DNA of 64,000 nucleotides from Actinomadura nitritigenes. GTDB lineage: Bacteria; Actinomycetota; Actinomycetes; Streptosporangiales; Streptosporangiaceae. Location: the NCBI RefSeq assembly GCF_017573545.1, contig NZ_JAGEOK010000010.1, positions 186,001 through 250,000 on the forward strand. Direction: 5' to 3'. The notes under the pieces are model-generated. The model saw nothing but the letters and a program-made list of their open reading frames with translations, did no database searches and had not been told where the DNA came from. Numbering within the stretch: position 1 is the stretch's first letter; every line of letters begins with the position of its first letter. The position numbers were made by a program, and so were the translations under genes. Positions 7,976-15,768 of the stretch are shown here, in pieces.

Positions 7976-9814
7976 CTAGCCCGCGCGGCGGCGGGGCCGG
8001 GCGTGCTGCGCGGCGAGCCGGACGGGCGCGTTGACGGCGCCGTACCCGCGGTAGCCGCCGATCCGCTGGACGACCTCGAAGAAGACGCGGCCGGTCGTCT
8101 CGGTGTAGAAGTGCAGGAACTCGCCGTGCTCGTCCCGGTCGTACAGCAGGCCCAGTTCGCGGAGCAGCCGGTGCCTTTCCGCGCCGAGGTCGTGGCGGGC
8201 TTCGAGGTCGTCGTAGTAGTTCTCCGGGATCGCGAGCACCGGGCCGCCCGACGCGCGGAACCGGCGCGCGGCCGCCACGATGTCCCCGCTGGCGAACGCG
8301 ATGTGCTGCCATGCCAGGTCGTGCGAGCCGTCGTGCGCGCCGACGTGCGCGACATTGAGCGCGATCCGCACCCCGCCGTCCTCGGTGGAGACCGCCCGGC
8401 TGCGCATCAGGCCGTACGGGTCCGGCAGCTCGAGGCTCTCGTGCGGACGGAGGCCGAGGACGCTCCGGTAGAACAGCGACGCCTCGTCGAAGTGGTGCCA
8501 CGGCTGGGTGAGCGCCACGTGGTCGACATGGGTGATCTCACCGGTCGCCGCGGCGGGGCTCCGCCGGCCGGTGGAGAAGTCGTCCGTCCAGCTCGGATGG
8601 TCTGGACGCGCCGTCCGGCAGAAGAACACCTCGGTCCCGTCCGGTGCGGCGACGGCGTCCAGCGGGGCGTCGTGCGGTCCCCGCATCCGCGGCAGGACGG
8701 GGGCGAGCAGCGCCTCGGCGCGCTTGACCGACGCGGCGGGGTCCGGCGACTCCAGGCCGATCGCGCCGAGCGCGGGACCGTCCGGGCTCTCCGCGCTCCC
8801 GCTGTTCACCAGCACGCGGGCGGCGCCCTGCTCCCAGAGCTCCACCGGCTTGCCGGAGTGCACGCCCGTGCGGGCGAACCCGAGGGCCTCCAGCAGTTCC
8901 CCGAGCGGGGCGGCGGACGGGGCCGCCAGCTCGGCGAACGCGAAGCCGCTCGGCACGACCGGGCGGGGCGGCGACGTCACCCCCGCCGCCGAGCCGCCGG
9001 CGCGCAGGCCGACCTGCTCCTCCAGGGCGATGAGGGAGCGCATGGCGTCCTGCGCCGTGCGCATGGACGCCGCCTGCCGGAAGATGTCGTTGAACACCTC
9101 CAGCGACAAGGGCCCGTCGTAGCCCGTCCGCAGGACGTGCGCGACGAGACCCGCCACGTCCATGTCGCCCTGGCCGGGGAAGCACCGGTAGTGGCGGCTC
9201 CAATAGAGCACGTCCATCGGCAGCGACGGGGCGTCGGCGAGCTGCAGGAAGAAGATCTTGTCGCCGGGAATGGCGCGGATGGCGTACGGGTCGACGTCCC
9301 GGGCGGAGATGTGGAAGCTGTCCAGGCACAGTCCCAGGGCGGGGTGGTCGGCCATGCGGACGATCCGCCAGGCGTGGGCGTAGTCGCTGACGTGCGTTCC
9401 CCAGGCGAGGGCCTCGTAGGCGATCCTGATCCCGTGCTCGGCCGCGCGCTCCGCGAGCCGCCGGAGCTGCTCGGCGGCGAGCACGTCGTCGTCGATCGCC
9501 GCAGGGGAGACGTTCGAGCACACCAGCATCCGCCGGGCGCCGAGCCGCTCCATCACCGCGAACTTGTGCTCCACGCGGCGCAGCCCTCCGGCGAGCAGGT
9601 CCGGCGGCACCGCCTCGAAGTCGCGGAACGGCTGGTACAGCTCCACGGCCAGGCCGAGGTCCGCCGCGCGGTCCCGGACGTCCTCGGGGCTCATGTCGCT
9701 GACGAGCAGGTCGTTCTCGAAGATCTCCACGCCGTCGAAGCCGGCGGCGCCGATCGCGGTCAGCTTGTCCGCCAGCGAGCCGCTGAGCGACACGGTCGCG
9801 ATTGACCTGCGCAT
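7976..9814 (-). CDS. qsuB: 3-dehydroshikimate dehydratase fused to HPPD-like domain (QsuB type)
   Basis: A 612-residue two-domain protein. Residues 1-280 form a TIM-barrel of the xylose isomerase/AsbF type, with metal-binding acidic positions in IAYEALAWGTH, LCLDSFHI, FFLQLAD and LSLEVFND. Residues about 310-600 are two vicinal-oxygen-chelate modules like 4-hydroxyphenylpyruvate dioxygenase, with ligands in HVDHVAL, WQHIAF and VFFEVVQR. QsuB enzymes convert 3-dehydroshikimate to protocatechuate in quinate/shikimate catabolism; the HPPD-like half has no proven separate reaction. A CTAG-containing segment (9841-9860) lies just upstream of the start. No protocatechuate dioxygenase gene is present in the window. 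Confidence 0.88.
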   Translation of the reverse strand: MRRSIATVSLSGSLADKLTAIGAAGFDGVEIFENDLLVSDMSPEDVRDRAADLGLAVELYQPFRDFEAVPPDLLAGGLRRVEHKFAVMERLGARRMLVCSNVSPAAIDDDVLAAEQLRRLAERAAEHGIRIAYEALAWGTHVSDYAHAWRIVRMADHPALGLCLDSFHISARDVDPYAIRAIPGDKIFFLQLADAPSLPMDVLYWSRHYRCFPGQGDMDVAGLVAHVLRTGYDGPLSLEVFNDIFRQAASMRTAQDAMRSLIALEEQVGLRAGGSAAGVTSPPRPVVPSGFAFAELAAPSAAPLGELLEALGFARTGVHSGKPVELWEQGAARVLVNSGSAESPDGPALGAIGLESPDPAASVKRAEALLAPVLPRMRGPHDAPLDAVAAPDGTEVFFCRTARPDHPSWTDDFSTGRRSPAAATGEITHVDHVALTQPWHHFDEASLFYRSVLGLRPHESLELPDPYGLMRSRAVSTEDGGVRIALNVAHVGAHDGSHDLAWQHIAFASGDIVAAARRFRASGGPVLAIPENYYDDLEARHDLGAERHRLLRELGLLYDRDEHGEFLHFYTETTGRVFFEVVQRIGGYRGYGAVNAPVRLAAQHARPRRRAG

Positions 9815-9886
9815 GGCGCGATACGCCCCCTCTTTATGGACGAACTAGTACGTTAGCGTAGCAAGGGCGCCGCGCCGGCGCCCCCT

Positions 9887-10492
9887 TCACGCGGAGCCGC
9901 GTTCCCGGCGGAGCCGGCCCCACGGCTTGTAGACGGCGAGGATCGTGGCGAACGCGAGCGCGGAGAGCGACACCGCGGGCGGGAAGAAGAGCGTCCTCAC
10001 CCTGCCGCTGGACGGCGACCCCGTCAGGAGCCGTTCTCCGTAGTCCGCGACCGCGTCCATGCCCGGCTGGAGCACGACGAGGATGAGGACGCAGAGAAGC
10101 AGGTTGAGCGCCAGCTTGACGGCCACCCACCAGTAGCGCACCAGGCCCCACTTGCCGCCCAGGCCGAGCAGGAGGCCCGTCGCGAGGCAGAGCAGCCCGG
10201 ACAGCAGCATCGGCAGCGCGGCGAACTCCGCGAGCGCCCGGTACGCCAGGCTCCGCACCTCCACGTCGGAGGCGAACCGGCCGGTCAGCACCAGCACCGC
10301 GACGATCACGTCGATGCCGAACCACGCGCCGGCCGACAGCAGGTGGAGGACCAGCGCGGCGCGCCGCCACCTCCGGGAGAGCCGCCACGCCCCCGCCGTC
10401 CGCTCCCCGGTCACGGCGGCCGGTTCCACGGCCGCACCGCCGGGGTCGCGCCGCGGCTCCTGCTCTCGGTCGCGGGTGGGACGCACGGTCAT
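9887..10492 (-). CDS. DUF2269-like integral membrane protein
   Basis: A 201-residue protein with a charged N-terminal tail and four hydrophobic segments: ALVLHLLSAGAWFGIDVIVAVL, LAEFAALPMLLSGLLCLATG, WWVAVKLALNLLLCVLILVV and a C-terminal one. The LHxxSAGxWxGxD opening is characteristic of the DUF2269 family, whose function is unknown. ATG 10492 has AAGGAG seven bases upstream. It is transcribed divergently from the MerR gene. It could be a MerR target, but no second MerR-type promoter is seen on its strand. Confidence 0.7.
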   Translation of the reverse strand: MTVRPTRDREQEPRRDPGGAAVEPAAVTGERTAGAWRLSRRWRRAALVLHLLSAGAWFGIDVIVAVLVLTGRFASDVEVRSLAYRALAEFAALPMLLSGLLCLATGLLLGLGGKWGLVRYWWVAVKLALNLLLCVLILVVLQPGMDAVADYGERLLTGSPSSGRVRTLFFPPAVSLSALAFATILAVYKPWGRLRRERGSA

Positions 10493-10649
10493 GATCGGCT
10501 CCTTCGGGACGGACCGGTACGCCCGAGGGCGGCGGGTGTCCGGTGGCGATGACCGCCAGCATCCAGGCCGGACGTCCGCCGGGCATCGGCCCGGCGGCGA
10601 CACCCGGCCTACGCCCCGCGCGGTACGGACCGCGACCGCGCGTGCGCCC

Positions 10650-10681
10650 TTGACCTTCGAGCCGGGTCGAAGGTCTACCGT
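10650..10681 (+). promoter_or_regulatory. MerR-type promoter and operator
   Basis: TTGACC (10650-10655) and TACCGT (10676-10681) are separated by 20 bases, the overlong spacing that MerR proteins correct by DNA distortion. Between them is a perfect nine-base inverted repeat, GACCTTCGA (10652) and TCGAAGGTC (10667). The predicted transcription start falls at or next to the GTG at 10688, so the regulator mRNA is probably leaderless. Confidence 0.8.
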
Positions 10682-10687
10682 CCGGGT

Positions 10688-11449
10688 GTGAAGACGATGC
10701 GGATCTCCCAGCTCGCCGAGCGCTCCGGTGTCCCGGCCACCACCCTGCGGTTCTACGAGACCGCCGGCCTGCTGCGGGCCGACCGGTCCGCGGCCGGGTA
10801 CCGGCTCTACGGCGAGGAGGCGGTGGAGCGCCTGGCGTTCATCGGTGCCGCCAAGGACCTCGGGCTGCGGCTGGAGGAGGTGTCGGAGCTGCTGCCGGTG
10901 TGGGAGTCGGGGGCGTGCGCGGACGTGAAGGCCGATCTCCGCCCGCGCATCGCGGAGCACGCGTCCGCGGCCCGGGCGCGCGCCGCCGAGCTGTCGGCGT
11001 TCATCGGCGTCCTGCACCGGGCCTTGGAGCGGCTGGACGAGCTGCCCGACCGGCCGGGCCCCTGCGACGACGAGTGCGGGTTCCCGGCCGCCGAGGCGCC
11101 GCCGCTCGCGCACGGCGCCCCCGGCGGAGAGCCCGCCGGGGGCGGGGGTGAACGGTGGCGGACCGCTCCGGTCGCCTGCTCGCTGGAAGGCGGCGCGCTC
11201 GGCGAGCGGACCGAGCAGTGGCGGCGGCTGGTCGGTGACGCCGCAAGGCGCCGGGTCGAGGACGGGGTCAGGCTCACCGTGCCCGCCGACCGCGCCACCG
11301 ACATCATGGCGCTCGCCGCCGCCGAGCAGCGGTGCTGCCCGTTCTTCGACTTCCGGCTGCATCTCGACGGCCCGGTGCTGCACCTGGAGGTGCGCGCGCC
11401 CGATGAGGGCGCAGGGACGCTCACCGAGCTGTTCGGCCCGGGAGACTGA
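10688..11449 (+). CDS. MerR-family regulator with Cys-rich C-terminal extension
   Basis: A 253-residue protein. Residues 1-75 are a MerR winged helix (MRISQLAERSGVPATTLRFYETAGLLRADR, then GYRLY). A dimerisation helix follows, then a possible metal site GPCDDECGF near residue 125. Residues about 155-250 form an extra domain with EQRCCPFFDFRL, a CCPFF pattern seen in a subset of actinobacterial MerR proteins; its role is unknown. The cysteines suggest a thiophilic metal or redox signal, which is inference. Translation starts at GTG 10688 (or ATG 10697) with no leader, and the gene is autoregulated through the palindrome inside its own promoter. Confidence 0.85.
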   Translation: MKTMRISQLAERSGVPATTLRFYETAGLLRADRSAAGYRLYGEEAVERLAFIGAAKDLGLRLEEVSELLPVWESGACADVKADLRPRIAEHASAARARAAELSAFIGVLHRALERLDELPDRPGPCDDECGFPAAEAPPLAHGAPGGEPAGGGGERWRTAPVACSLEGGALGERTEQWRRLVGDAARRRVEDGVRLTVPADRATDIMALAAAEQRCCPFFDFRLHLDGPVLHLEVRAPDEGAGTLTELFGPGD

Positions 11450-11509
11450 CCCGTCGGCCGGAGGCGCGCGACCTTCGTCGACGGTCCGGCCGGTGCGGGG
11501 CCTGGCGGA

Positions 11510-12403
11510 TCAGCGTGAGGCGTGATCCGGACCGGCCGGGCGTATCGTCCGGCAGAGCAGCGAGGCTCCGGCGGCCAGGGCCAGCAGGGTCCCGGCGAAG
11601 GCGCCCCAGCCGGGCGGCGTACCGAGCAGCGCGTGGCGCGCCCCGTCCGGGATCTGCTCGGTGACCACGAACACGGCCATCGCCACGACGAACCAGCCGA
11701 AGGCGCGGCGGAGCCGGTCCGGCTCGACGCGTCCGGTGAGCCGCGAGCCGGCGAGGCTGCCGGCCACGGCGACGCCGGTCACCGCGAGGGTGAGGGGCCA
11801 GTCGAGCTGGACGCTCTGCAGGTGCCCGGCCAGGCCCGCGAACGAGTTGGCCGAGATGACCAGCAGGGAGGTGCCGACGGCGGCGGGCAGGGCCAGCCCG
11901 CCCAGCAGGACGAGCGCGGGCACGATCAGGAACCCGCCGCCCGCGCCGATCAGGCCGGTGACCAGCCCGACCGCGGCGCCGTTCAGCAGGGTCCGGCTCG
12001 CCGGCCGAGGCTGCGGGGCGTCGCCGGAGGCCCCGGGACGGGTGCGCGAGCCCCCGCACAGCATCGCGAACGCGGTCATCGCCATCATCACGCCGAAGCC
12101 CGCCAGCAGCACTCCCGAGGGGAGGAACGTCGCGAGCCGTCCGCCGAGATAGGCGCCCGCCATGCCCGCGGCGCCGAACAGCAGGCCGGTGCGCCAGCGC
12201 ACCCGTCCCGCGCGCGCGTGCGGGAGCACGCTGACCGCGCTGGTCACGCCGACGACGAACAGGGACATGGCGATGGCCCGCTCCGGGGCGGCGCCCGCCA
12301 GATACACCAGGACCGGGACGGTCAGGATCGACCCGCCGCCTCCCAGCAGGCCCAGGGTGACGCCGACGGCGACGGCGGCGGCGAGAGTGAGGGCGAGCGT
12401 CAT
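11510..12403 (-). CDS. TauE/SafE-family sulfite/sulfur-compound exporter
   Basis: A 297-residue membrane protein with about eight hydrophobic segments. It has the duplicated glycine-rich TauE/SafE signature, GLLGGGGSILTVPVLVYLAGAAPERAIAMS near the start and GLIGAGGGFLIVPALVLLGGL in the second half. The family exports sulfite or other sulfonate and sulfur anions. Its ATG overlaps the stop of a decayed rhodanese reading frame. It is downstream of the persulfide dioxygenase gene on the same strand, so export of the oxidised product (sulfite or thiosulfate) is the likely role. Confidence 0.85.
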   Translation of the reverse strand: MTLALTLAAAVAVGVTLGLLGGGGSILTVPVLVYLAGAAPERAIAMSLFVVGVTSAVSVLPHARAGRVRWRTGLLFGAAGMAGAYLGGRLATFLPSGVLLAGFGVMMAMTAFAMLCGGSRTRPGASGDAPQPRPASRTLLNGAAVGLVTGLIGAGGGFLIVPALVLLGGLALPAAVGTSLLVISANSFAGLAGHLQSVQLDWPLTLAVTGVAVAGSLAGSRLTGRVEPDRLRRAFGWFVVAMAVFVVTEQIPDGARHALLGTPPGWGAFAGTLLALAAGASLLCRTIRPAGPDHASR

Positions 12404-12537
12404 CCGGGACCTCCGTCCGCCATGTGGCGCACCGGGCGTTGGGCGGGCGTGCGCACGTCCGGCGGCCGCGGCGAATCAGGCGGGGCCGGGCGCGCGCGGA
12501 GGGGCGCGGCGTCGAGCAGGGCAGGGGCAAGGGGCAT
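12400..12537 (-). pseudogene. Remnant of a rhodanese-like sulfurtransferase (45 codons)
   Basis: The frame starts at ATG 12537 behind GGAG. It reads like the first part of an actinobacterial rhodanese: PALLDAAPLRARPAPPDSPRPPDVRTPAQ corresponds to the usual LLDVRTPAEF entry motif. It then runs into a stop overlapping the TauE start, with no catalytic Cys loop. Related sulfide loci often carry a full single-domain rhodanese at this position. I read it as a gene truncated by internal deletion but still able to couple translation to the exporter. A chance small peptide is the alternative. Confidence 0.5.
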
Positions 12538-12554
12538 GGGAGGTCTCCTCGATG

Positions 12555-13913
12555 TCAGGCGGCCGCGACGATCGGAAGGCCGGTGAGGGAGCCGGCGCGG
12601 TACTCGTCGTCGATCGCCACGACCCGCCGGCCCGCGGCGGCCAGGATCGACGCGGCGATGGACGCCCGGTAGCCGCTCTGGCAGTGCACCCAGACCTCGC
12701 CCGCGGGGACGTCGTCCAGGCGCCGGAGCAGATCGTGCAGCGGGACGTGCACGGCGCCGTCGATCCGGGACCCGGACCACTCCTGGTCGCGGCGGACGTC
12801 CAGGACCACGACCGGACGGTGGTGGCGGACGGACGCCAGATCGGCGAACGTCGCCGTCGGCAGCGTCCTCGGGTCGCCGGACGACCAGTCCTCCGGGCCG
12901 CCGGTGGCGGCCGCGGCGGGCCGGTCGATGCCGATCCGGACCAGCTCCCGCTGCGCGGTCGCGACGTCCTCGGCCGTCTCGCCCAGCAGGGTCACCGGCG
13001 TTCCCCAGGGGATCAGCCAGCCGAGGTAGGTCGCGAAGGCGCCGTCGAGCCCGAAGTTGAGCGCGCCCGCCGCGTGCCCGGCCGCGAAGGCCGTGCGGCT
13101 GCGCAGGTCCACCACCCATTCGCCGGCGTCGATCCGGTCGCGGATCTCCGCGGCGTCCGCGCGGTGCGGCTCGGACAGGTCCGGGGCGTCCGGGCCGGCG
13201 GTGTTCGCCGGGCCCATGTGGGCGTAGTACGCCGGGTAGGCGTCGAGCCCGGCGAGCAGCGTCTCGACGTACTCCCGCTCCTCCAGGGTCAGCGCCGGGT
13301 TCGCGCCCTTCTCGCGTCCGATGGTGGACGCGGCGGCCTGCGACTGCGTGGAGGAGCAGAAGCTGCCGAACCCGTGCGTCGGGAAGACCTCCGCGTCCTC
13401 GGGGAGTTCGTTCGCCAGCCGGTGGGCGGACCCGTACTGGGCGCGGACGAGCGCGCCGGTGTGCTCCGGGCCGAGCAGGTCGGGCCTGCCGGTCGACCCG
13501 TACAGCAGGGATCCGCCGGTGAAGACGGCGGGGGCGCGTCCCGGCGCCTCCAGCACGTACGACAGGTGGGTGAAGGTGTGGCCGGGCGTCGCGATCGCGC
13601 GGACGCGCATCTCCTCGCCGATCTCGACGACGTCGCCGTCGCCCACCGGGTGGCGGTCGAACGCGACGGGGTCCGCGGCGTTGACGTGGTAGGCCGCCCC
13701 GGTCGCCCGCGCGAGCGCGAGCCCGCCGGTCACGTAGTCGTTGTGGACGTGGGTCTCGAAGACGTCCGTGACGGTGACGCCCCGCTCGCCCGCGAGGTCC
13801 AGGACCCGGTCGATGTCGCGCTGCGGGTCCACGACGAACGCGACCCGCCCGTCCGTGACCAGGTAGGCGCGGTCGCCCAGGGTCGGCGTGTCAATGGAGA
13901 CGATCTCGATCAA
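12555..13913 (-). CDS. Persulfide dioxygenase-rhodanese fusion (CstB/ETHE1-like)
   Basis: A 452-residue protein. Residues 1-235 are a metallo-beta-lactamase domain of persulfide dioxygenase type, with ETHVHNDYVTGG, ATPGHTFTHLSY and FTGGSLL. A first rhodanese-like module (about 255-345) lacks a catalytic Cys. The second (about 350-452) has the active-site loop VHCQSGYRAS. Such fusions oxidise glutathione, bacillithiol or mycothiol persulfides and transfer sulfane sulfur to make thiosulfate or sulfite. The start is TTG 13913, supported by GGAGGAGG seven bases upstream. A CstR-type operator lies 24 bases upstream, and the repressor gene is divergent. Confidence 0.88.
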   Translation of the reverse strand: MIEIVSIDTPTLGDRAYLVTDGRVAFVVDPQRDIDRVLDLAGERGVTVTDVFETHVHNDYVTGGLALARATGAAYHVNAADPVAFDRHPVGDGDVVEIGEEMRVRAIATPGHTFTHLSYVLEAPGRAPAVFTGGSLLYGSTGRPDLLGPEHTGALVRAQYGSAHRLANELPEDAEVFPTHGFGSFCSSTQSQAAASTIGREKGANPALTLEEREYVETLLAGLDAYPAYYAHMGPANTAGPDAPDLSEPHRADAAEIRDRIDAGEWVVDLRSRTAFAAGHAAGALNFGLDGAFATYLGWLIPWGTPVTLLGETAEDVATAQRELVRIGIDRPAAAATGGPEDWSSGDPRTLPTATFADLASVRHHRPVVVLDVRRDQEWSGSRIDGAVHVPLHDLLRRLDDVPAGEVWVHCQSGYRASIAASILAAAGRRVVAIDDEYRAGSLTGLPIVAAA

Positions 13914-13936
13914 CGTGGCCCTCCTCCGATGCGGAT

Positions 13937-13952
13937 ATACCCCATGGGGTAT
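13937..13952. promoter_or_regulatory. CsoR/CstR-type operator O1
   Basis: ATACCCC-AT-GGGGTAT is a perfect 7-2-7 inverted repeat, the classic CsoR/CstR operator form. It is 24 bases upstream of the persulfide dioxygenase start. Confidence 0.85.
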
Positions 13953-13992
13953 CTCTCCGCCCCAGGTTAGCCCGCGGCCGGCGCCGTCCGCA

Positions 13993-14010
13993 AATACCCC
14001 CCGGGGTATT
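13993..14010. promoter_or_regulatory. CsoR/CstR-type operator O2
   Basis: AATACCCC-CC-GGGGTATT is a perfect 8-2-8 inverted repeat with the same core as O1, placed midway between the divergent genes. Confidence 0.85.
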
Positions 14011-14073
14011 CAATGTCACAGGCGATCCGCGGCTGGAGGCGCTCTTCCCGGGTGCCGGCGGCGGCTGGGCCGG

Positions 14074-14089
14074 ATACCCTGGGGGGTAA
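14074..14089. promoter_or_regulatory. CsoR/CstR-type operator O3
   Basis: ATACCCT-GG-GGGGTAA is an imperfect copy of O1 and O2 with one outer and one inner mismatch. It lies directly before the ribosome site (AAGGAGGGG, 14092) of the repressor gene and so probably gives autoregulation. Confidence 0.75.
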
Positions 14090-14104
14090 CCAAGGAGGGG
14101 ACGT

Positions 14105-14377
14105 ATGGAGCTCGAGCGGGATTCACTGGCCGACGTCATCGTGCGGCTGAAGCGCGCCCAGGGACAGCTCGGCGGCGTGATCCAGATGATCGAGAACGAG
14201 CGCGACTGCAAGGACGTGATCACGCAGCTCGCCGCCGTCTCCCGGGCGCTGAACCGGGCCGGATTCAAGATCATCGCCACGGGCCTGGAGCAGTGCGGCG
14301 CCCAGGGCGGCGACGACCCGGCCCAGGCCGCGGTCGACCGGGCTCAGCTGGAGAAGCTCTTCCTCACCCTCGCCTGA
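14105..14377 (+). CDS. cstR: CsoR-family repressor, CstR-like persulfide sensor
   Basis: A 90-residue all-helical DUF156 protein (VIVRLKRAQGQLGGVIQMIENERDC, then AVSRALNRAGF). Copper-sensing CsoR proteins use Cys, His and Cys with the second Cys 29 residues after the first. Here Cys35 and Cys64 keep that spacing, but the His position is Gly60. Loss of the His with both Cys kept is the pattern of CstR, which senses persulfide by forming di- or trisulfide links between the two cysteines. The divergent persulfide dioxygenase and three matching operators agree. The gene symbol is given by analogy. Confidence 0.8.
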   Translation: MELERDSLADVIVRLKRAQGQLGGVIQMIENERDCKDVITQLAAVSRALNRAGFKIIATGLEQCGAQGGDDPAQAAVDRAQLEKLFLTLA

Positions 14378-14385
14378 CCCCCCCG

Positions 14386-14413
14386 GCTCCGGGCCCGCGG
14401 GCCCGCGCGGAGC
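14386..14413. terminator. Bidirectional terminator hairpin
   Basis: GCTCC and GGAGC flank the perfect palindrome GGGCCCGCGGGCCC (14391-14404). The structure lies in the 42-base gap between the convergent cstR-like and acetyl-CoA hydrolase genes and can serve both. Confidence 0.65.
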
Positions 14414-14419
14414 AGGGCG

Positions 14420-15652
14420 TCAGGCGAGCGGGAGGCCGAGTTCGCGGCCCTGCTCGCGCAGCTCGTCGCGGGCGGACGGGTGCGCGACGTTGTCGATGAT
14501 CTGCTCGGCCTGCGACACGGCGTCGTTGCCCCAGACGGTGGCGGCGCCCTGCTCGCTGACGATGTAGCTGTGCTGGAACGACGTCACCGGGCCGGCCAGC
14601 CGCGCGAGGACGGTGGAGACGTCCGCGCGGGGATGCCAGGACGGCAGGGCGATGACGGCGTGCCCGCCCGGGGAGTGCAGCGCCCCGACGACGAAGTCGG
14701 TCTGCCCGCCGAAGCCGGAGTAGATCGTCCCGCGCACGCGGCTGGCGTTGGCCTGGGCGAACAGGTCGACCTGGAGCGCGGAGTTCACCGAGACCATGCG
14801 CGGCCTGCGGGCGATGAGGCTCGGGTCGTTGGTCTTCTCGGTGCGCAGCATCCGGATCCGCTCGTTGCGGTCGGCCCAGTCGTAGAGCTCGCGGCTGCCG
14901 AAGGCGAACGAGGCGGTGATCGGGGCCCCGGTGTCGAGCGCGCCGGCCTTCTCCAGCGCCAGGACGCCGTCGCTGAACATCTCCGACCAGACCCCGAGGC
15001 CCCGGCGGTCCAGCAGCGAGGCGAGCACCGCGTCCGGGACCGCGCCGATGCCGAGCTGGAGCGTGGCGTGCTCGGGGACGAGCCGCGCGACCCGCTCGCC
15101 GATCAGGTGGGCGACCTCGCCGGGCGGCCGCGGCACCGGCGTCGCGAGCGGCTCGTCGACCTCGATCGCGTAGTCGATCTCGTCCTCGGCGAGGACGGCG
15201 TCGCCGAAGGTGTAGGGCATCTGCGGGTTGAGCTGGGCGATGACCAGGCCGCCGCGGGCCCGGACGGCCTCGATGGCCGCCGGGAGGATGTTGACCTCGA
15301 TGCCCAGGGAGACGGTCCCGGCGGACGGCGCCGAGGTCTGCACGATCACCACGTCCGGCGGCAGCGACTCCTTGAGCAGGTTCGGGACCAGCGACAGCCG
15401 CGACGGGAAGTACCGCAGGTTCGCGCGGCCGCGCATCCCGGCCCCGACGAACGGCGTCTCGAGGTCGACCCCCTCGCGCTCGGGAAATTCCCCCTGCGCG
15501 TTGAGCATGAACAGCCGGTACTCGCCCATCGCCGCGTCCGCGATCTCCAGAGCGCGGCGCGGCGCGGCGAAGTTGCCGCCGGCCACGATCCTCGGGCGTC
15601 CCGGCATCCCGGCCAGGACGCGGGCGAGGTGCTGCTCTGAGATGACGCGCAT
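14420..15652 (-). CDS. Acetyl-CoA hydrolase/transferase family protein
   Basis: A 410-residue protein of the acetyl-CoA hydrolase / 4-hydroxybutyrate CoA-transferase family. The pattern GVWSEMFSDG carries the glutamate that forms the glutamyl-CoA thioester intermediate. Other family segments are GIGAVPDAVL, YSGFGGQTDFVVGA and a C-terminal VSEQGAATVWG with NVAHPSARDELREQ. It moves CoA between acyl groups or releases it; the substrate cannot be told. I chose ATG 15652 (GGAAAGG about 7 bases upstream) over 15715, which would add an unconserved 21-residue leader. Confidence 0.85.
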   Translation of the reverse strand: MRVISEQHLARVLAGMPGRPRIVAGGNFAAPRRALEIADAAMGEYRLFMLNAQGEFPEREGVDLETPFVGAGMRGRANLRYFPSRLSLVPNLLKESLPPDVVIVQTSAPSAGTVSLGIEVNILPAAIEAVRARGGLVIAQLNPQMPYTFGDAVLAEDEIDYAIEVDEPLATPVPRPPGEVAHLIGERVARLVPEHATLQLGIGAVPDAVLASLLDRRGLGVWSEMFSDGVLALEKAGALDTGAPITASFAFGSRELYDWADRNERIRMLRTEKTNDPSLIARRPRMVSVNSALQVDLFAQANASRVRGTIYSGFGGQTDFVVGALHSPGGHAVIALPSWHPRADVSTVLARLAGPVTSFQHSYIVSEQGAATVWGNDAVSQAEQIIDNVAHPSARDELREQGRELGLPLA

Positions 15653-15768
15653 GGAGATGCCTTTCCCTGGGGAGGCGGGGGCCGCTCCCACCCCATCATG
15701 GCCCGGGCGGATCATGATCTCCGGGTCCGGTTCCGGGTCGTCCGTTACACCTGCCTCACGGGGGAGAT

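Noticed and set aside
14105..14377. Reading the CsoR-family gene as a copper sensor
   Set aside because: The copper-ligand His is Gly60 and the neighbours are persulfide/sulfur genes; no copper pump or chaperone is nearby.
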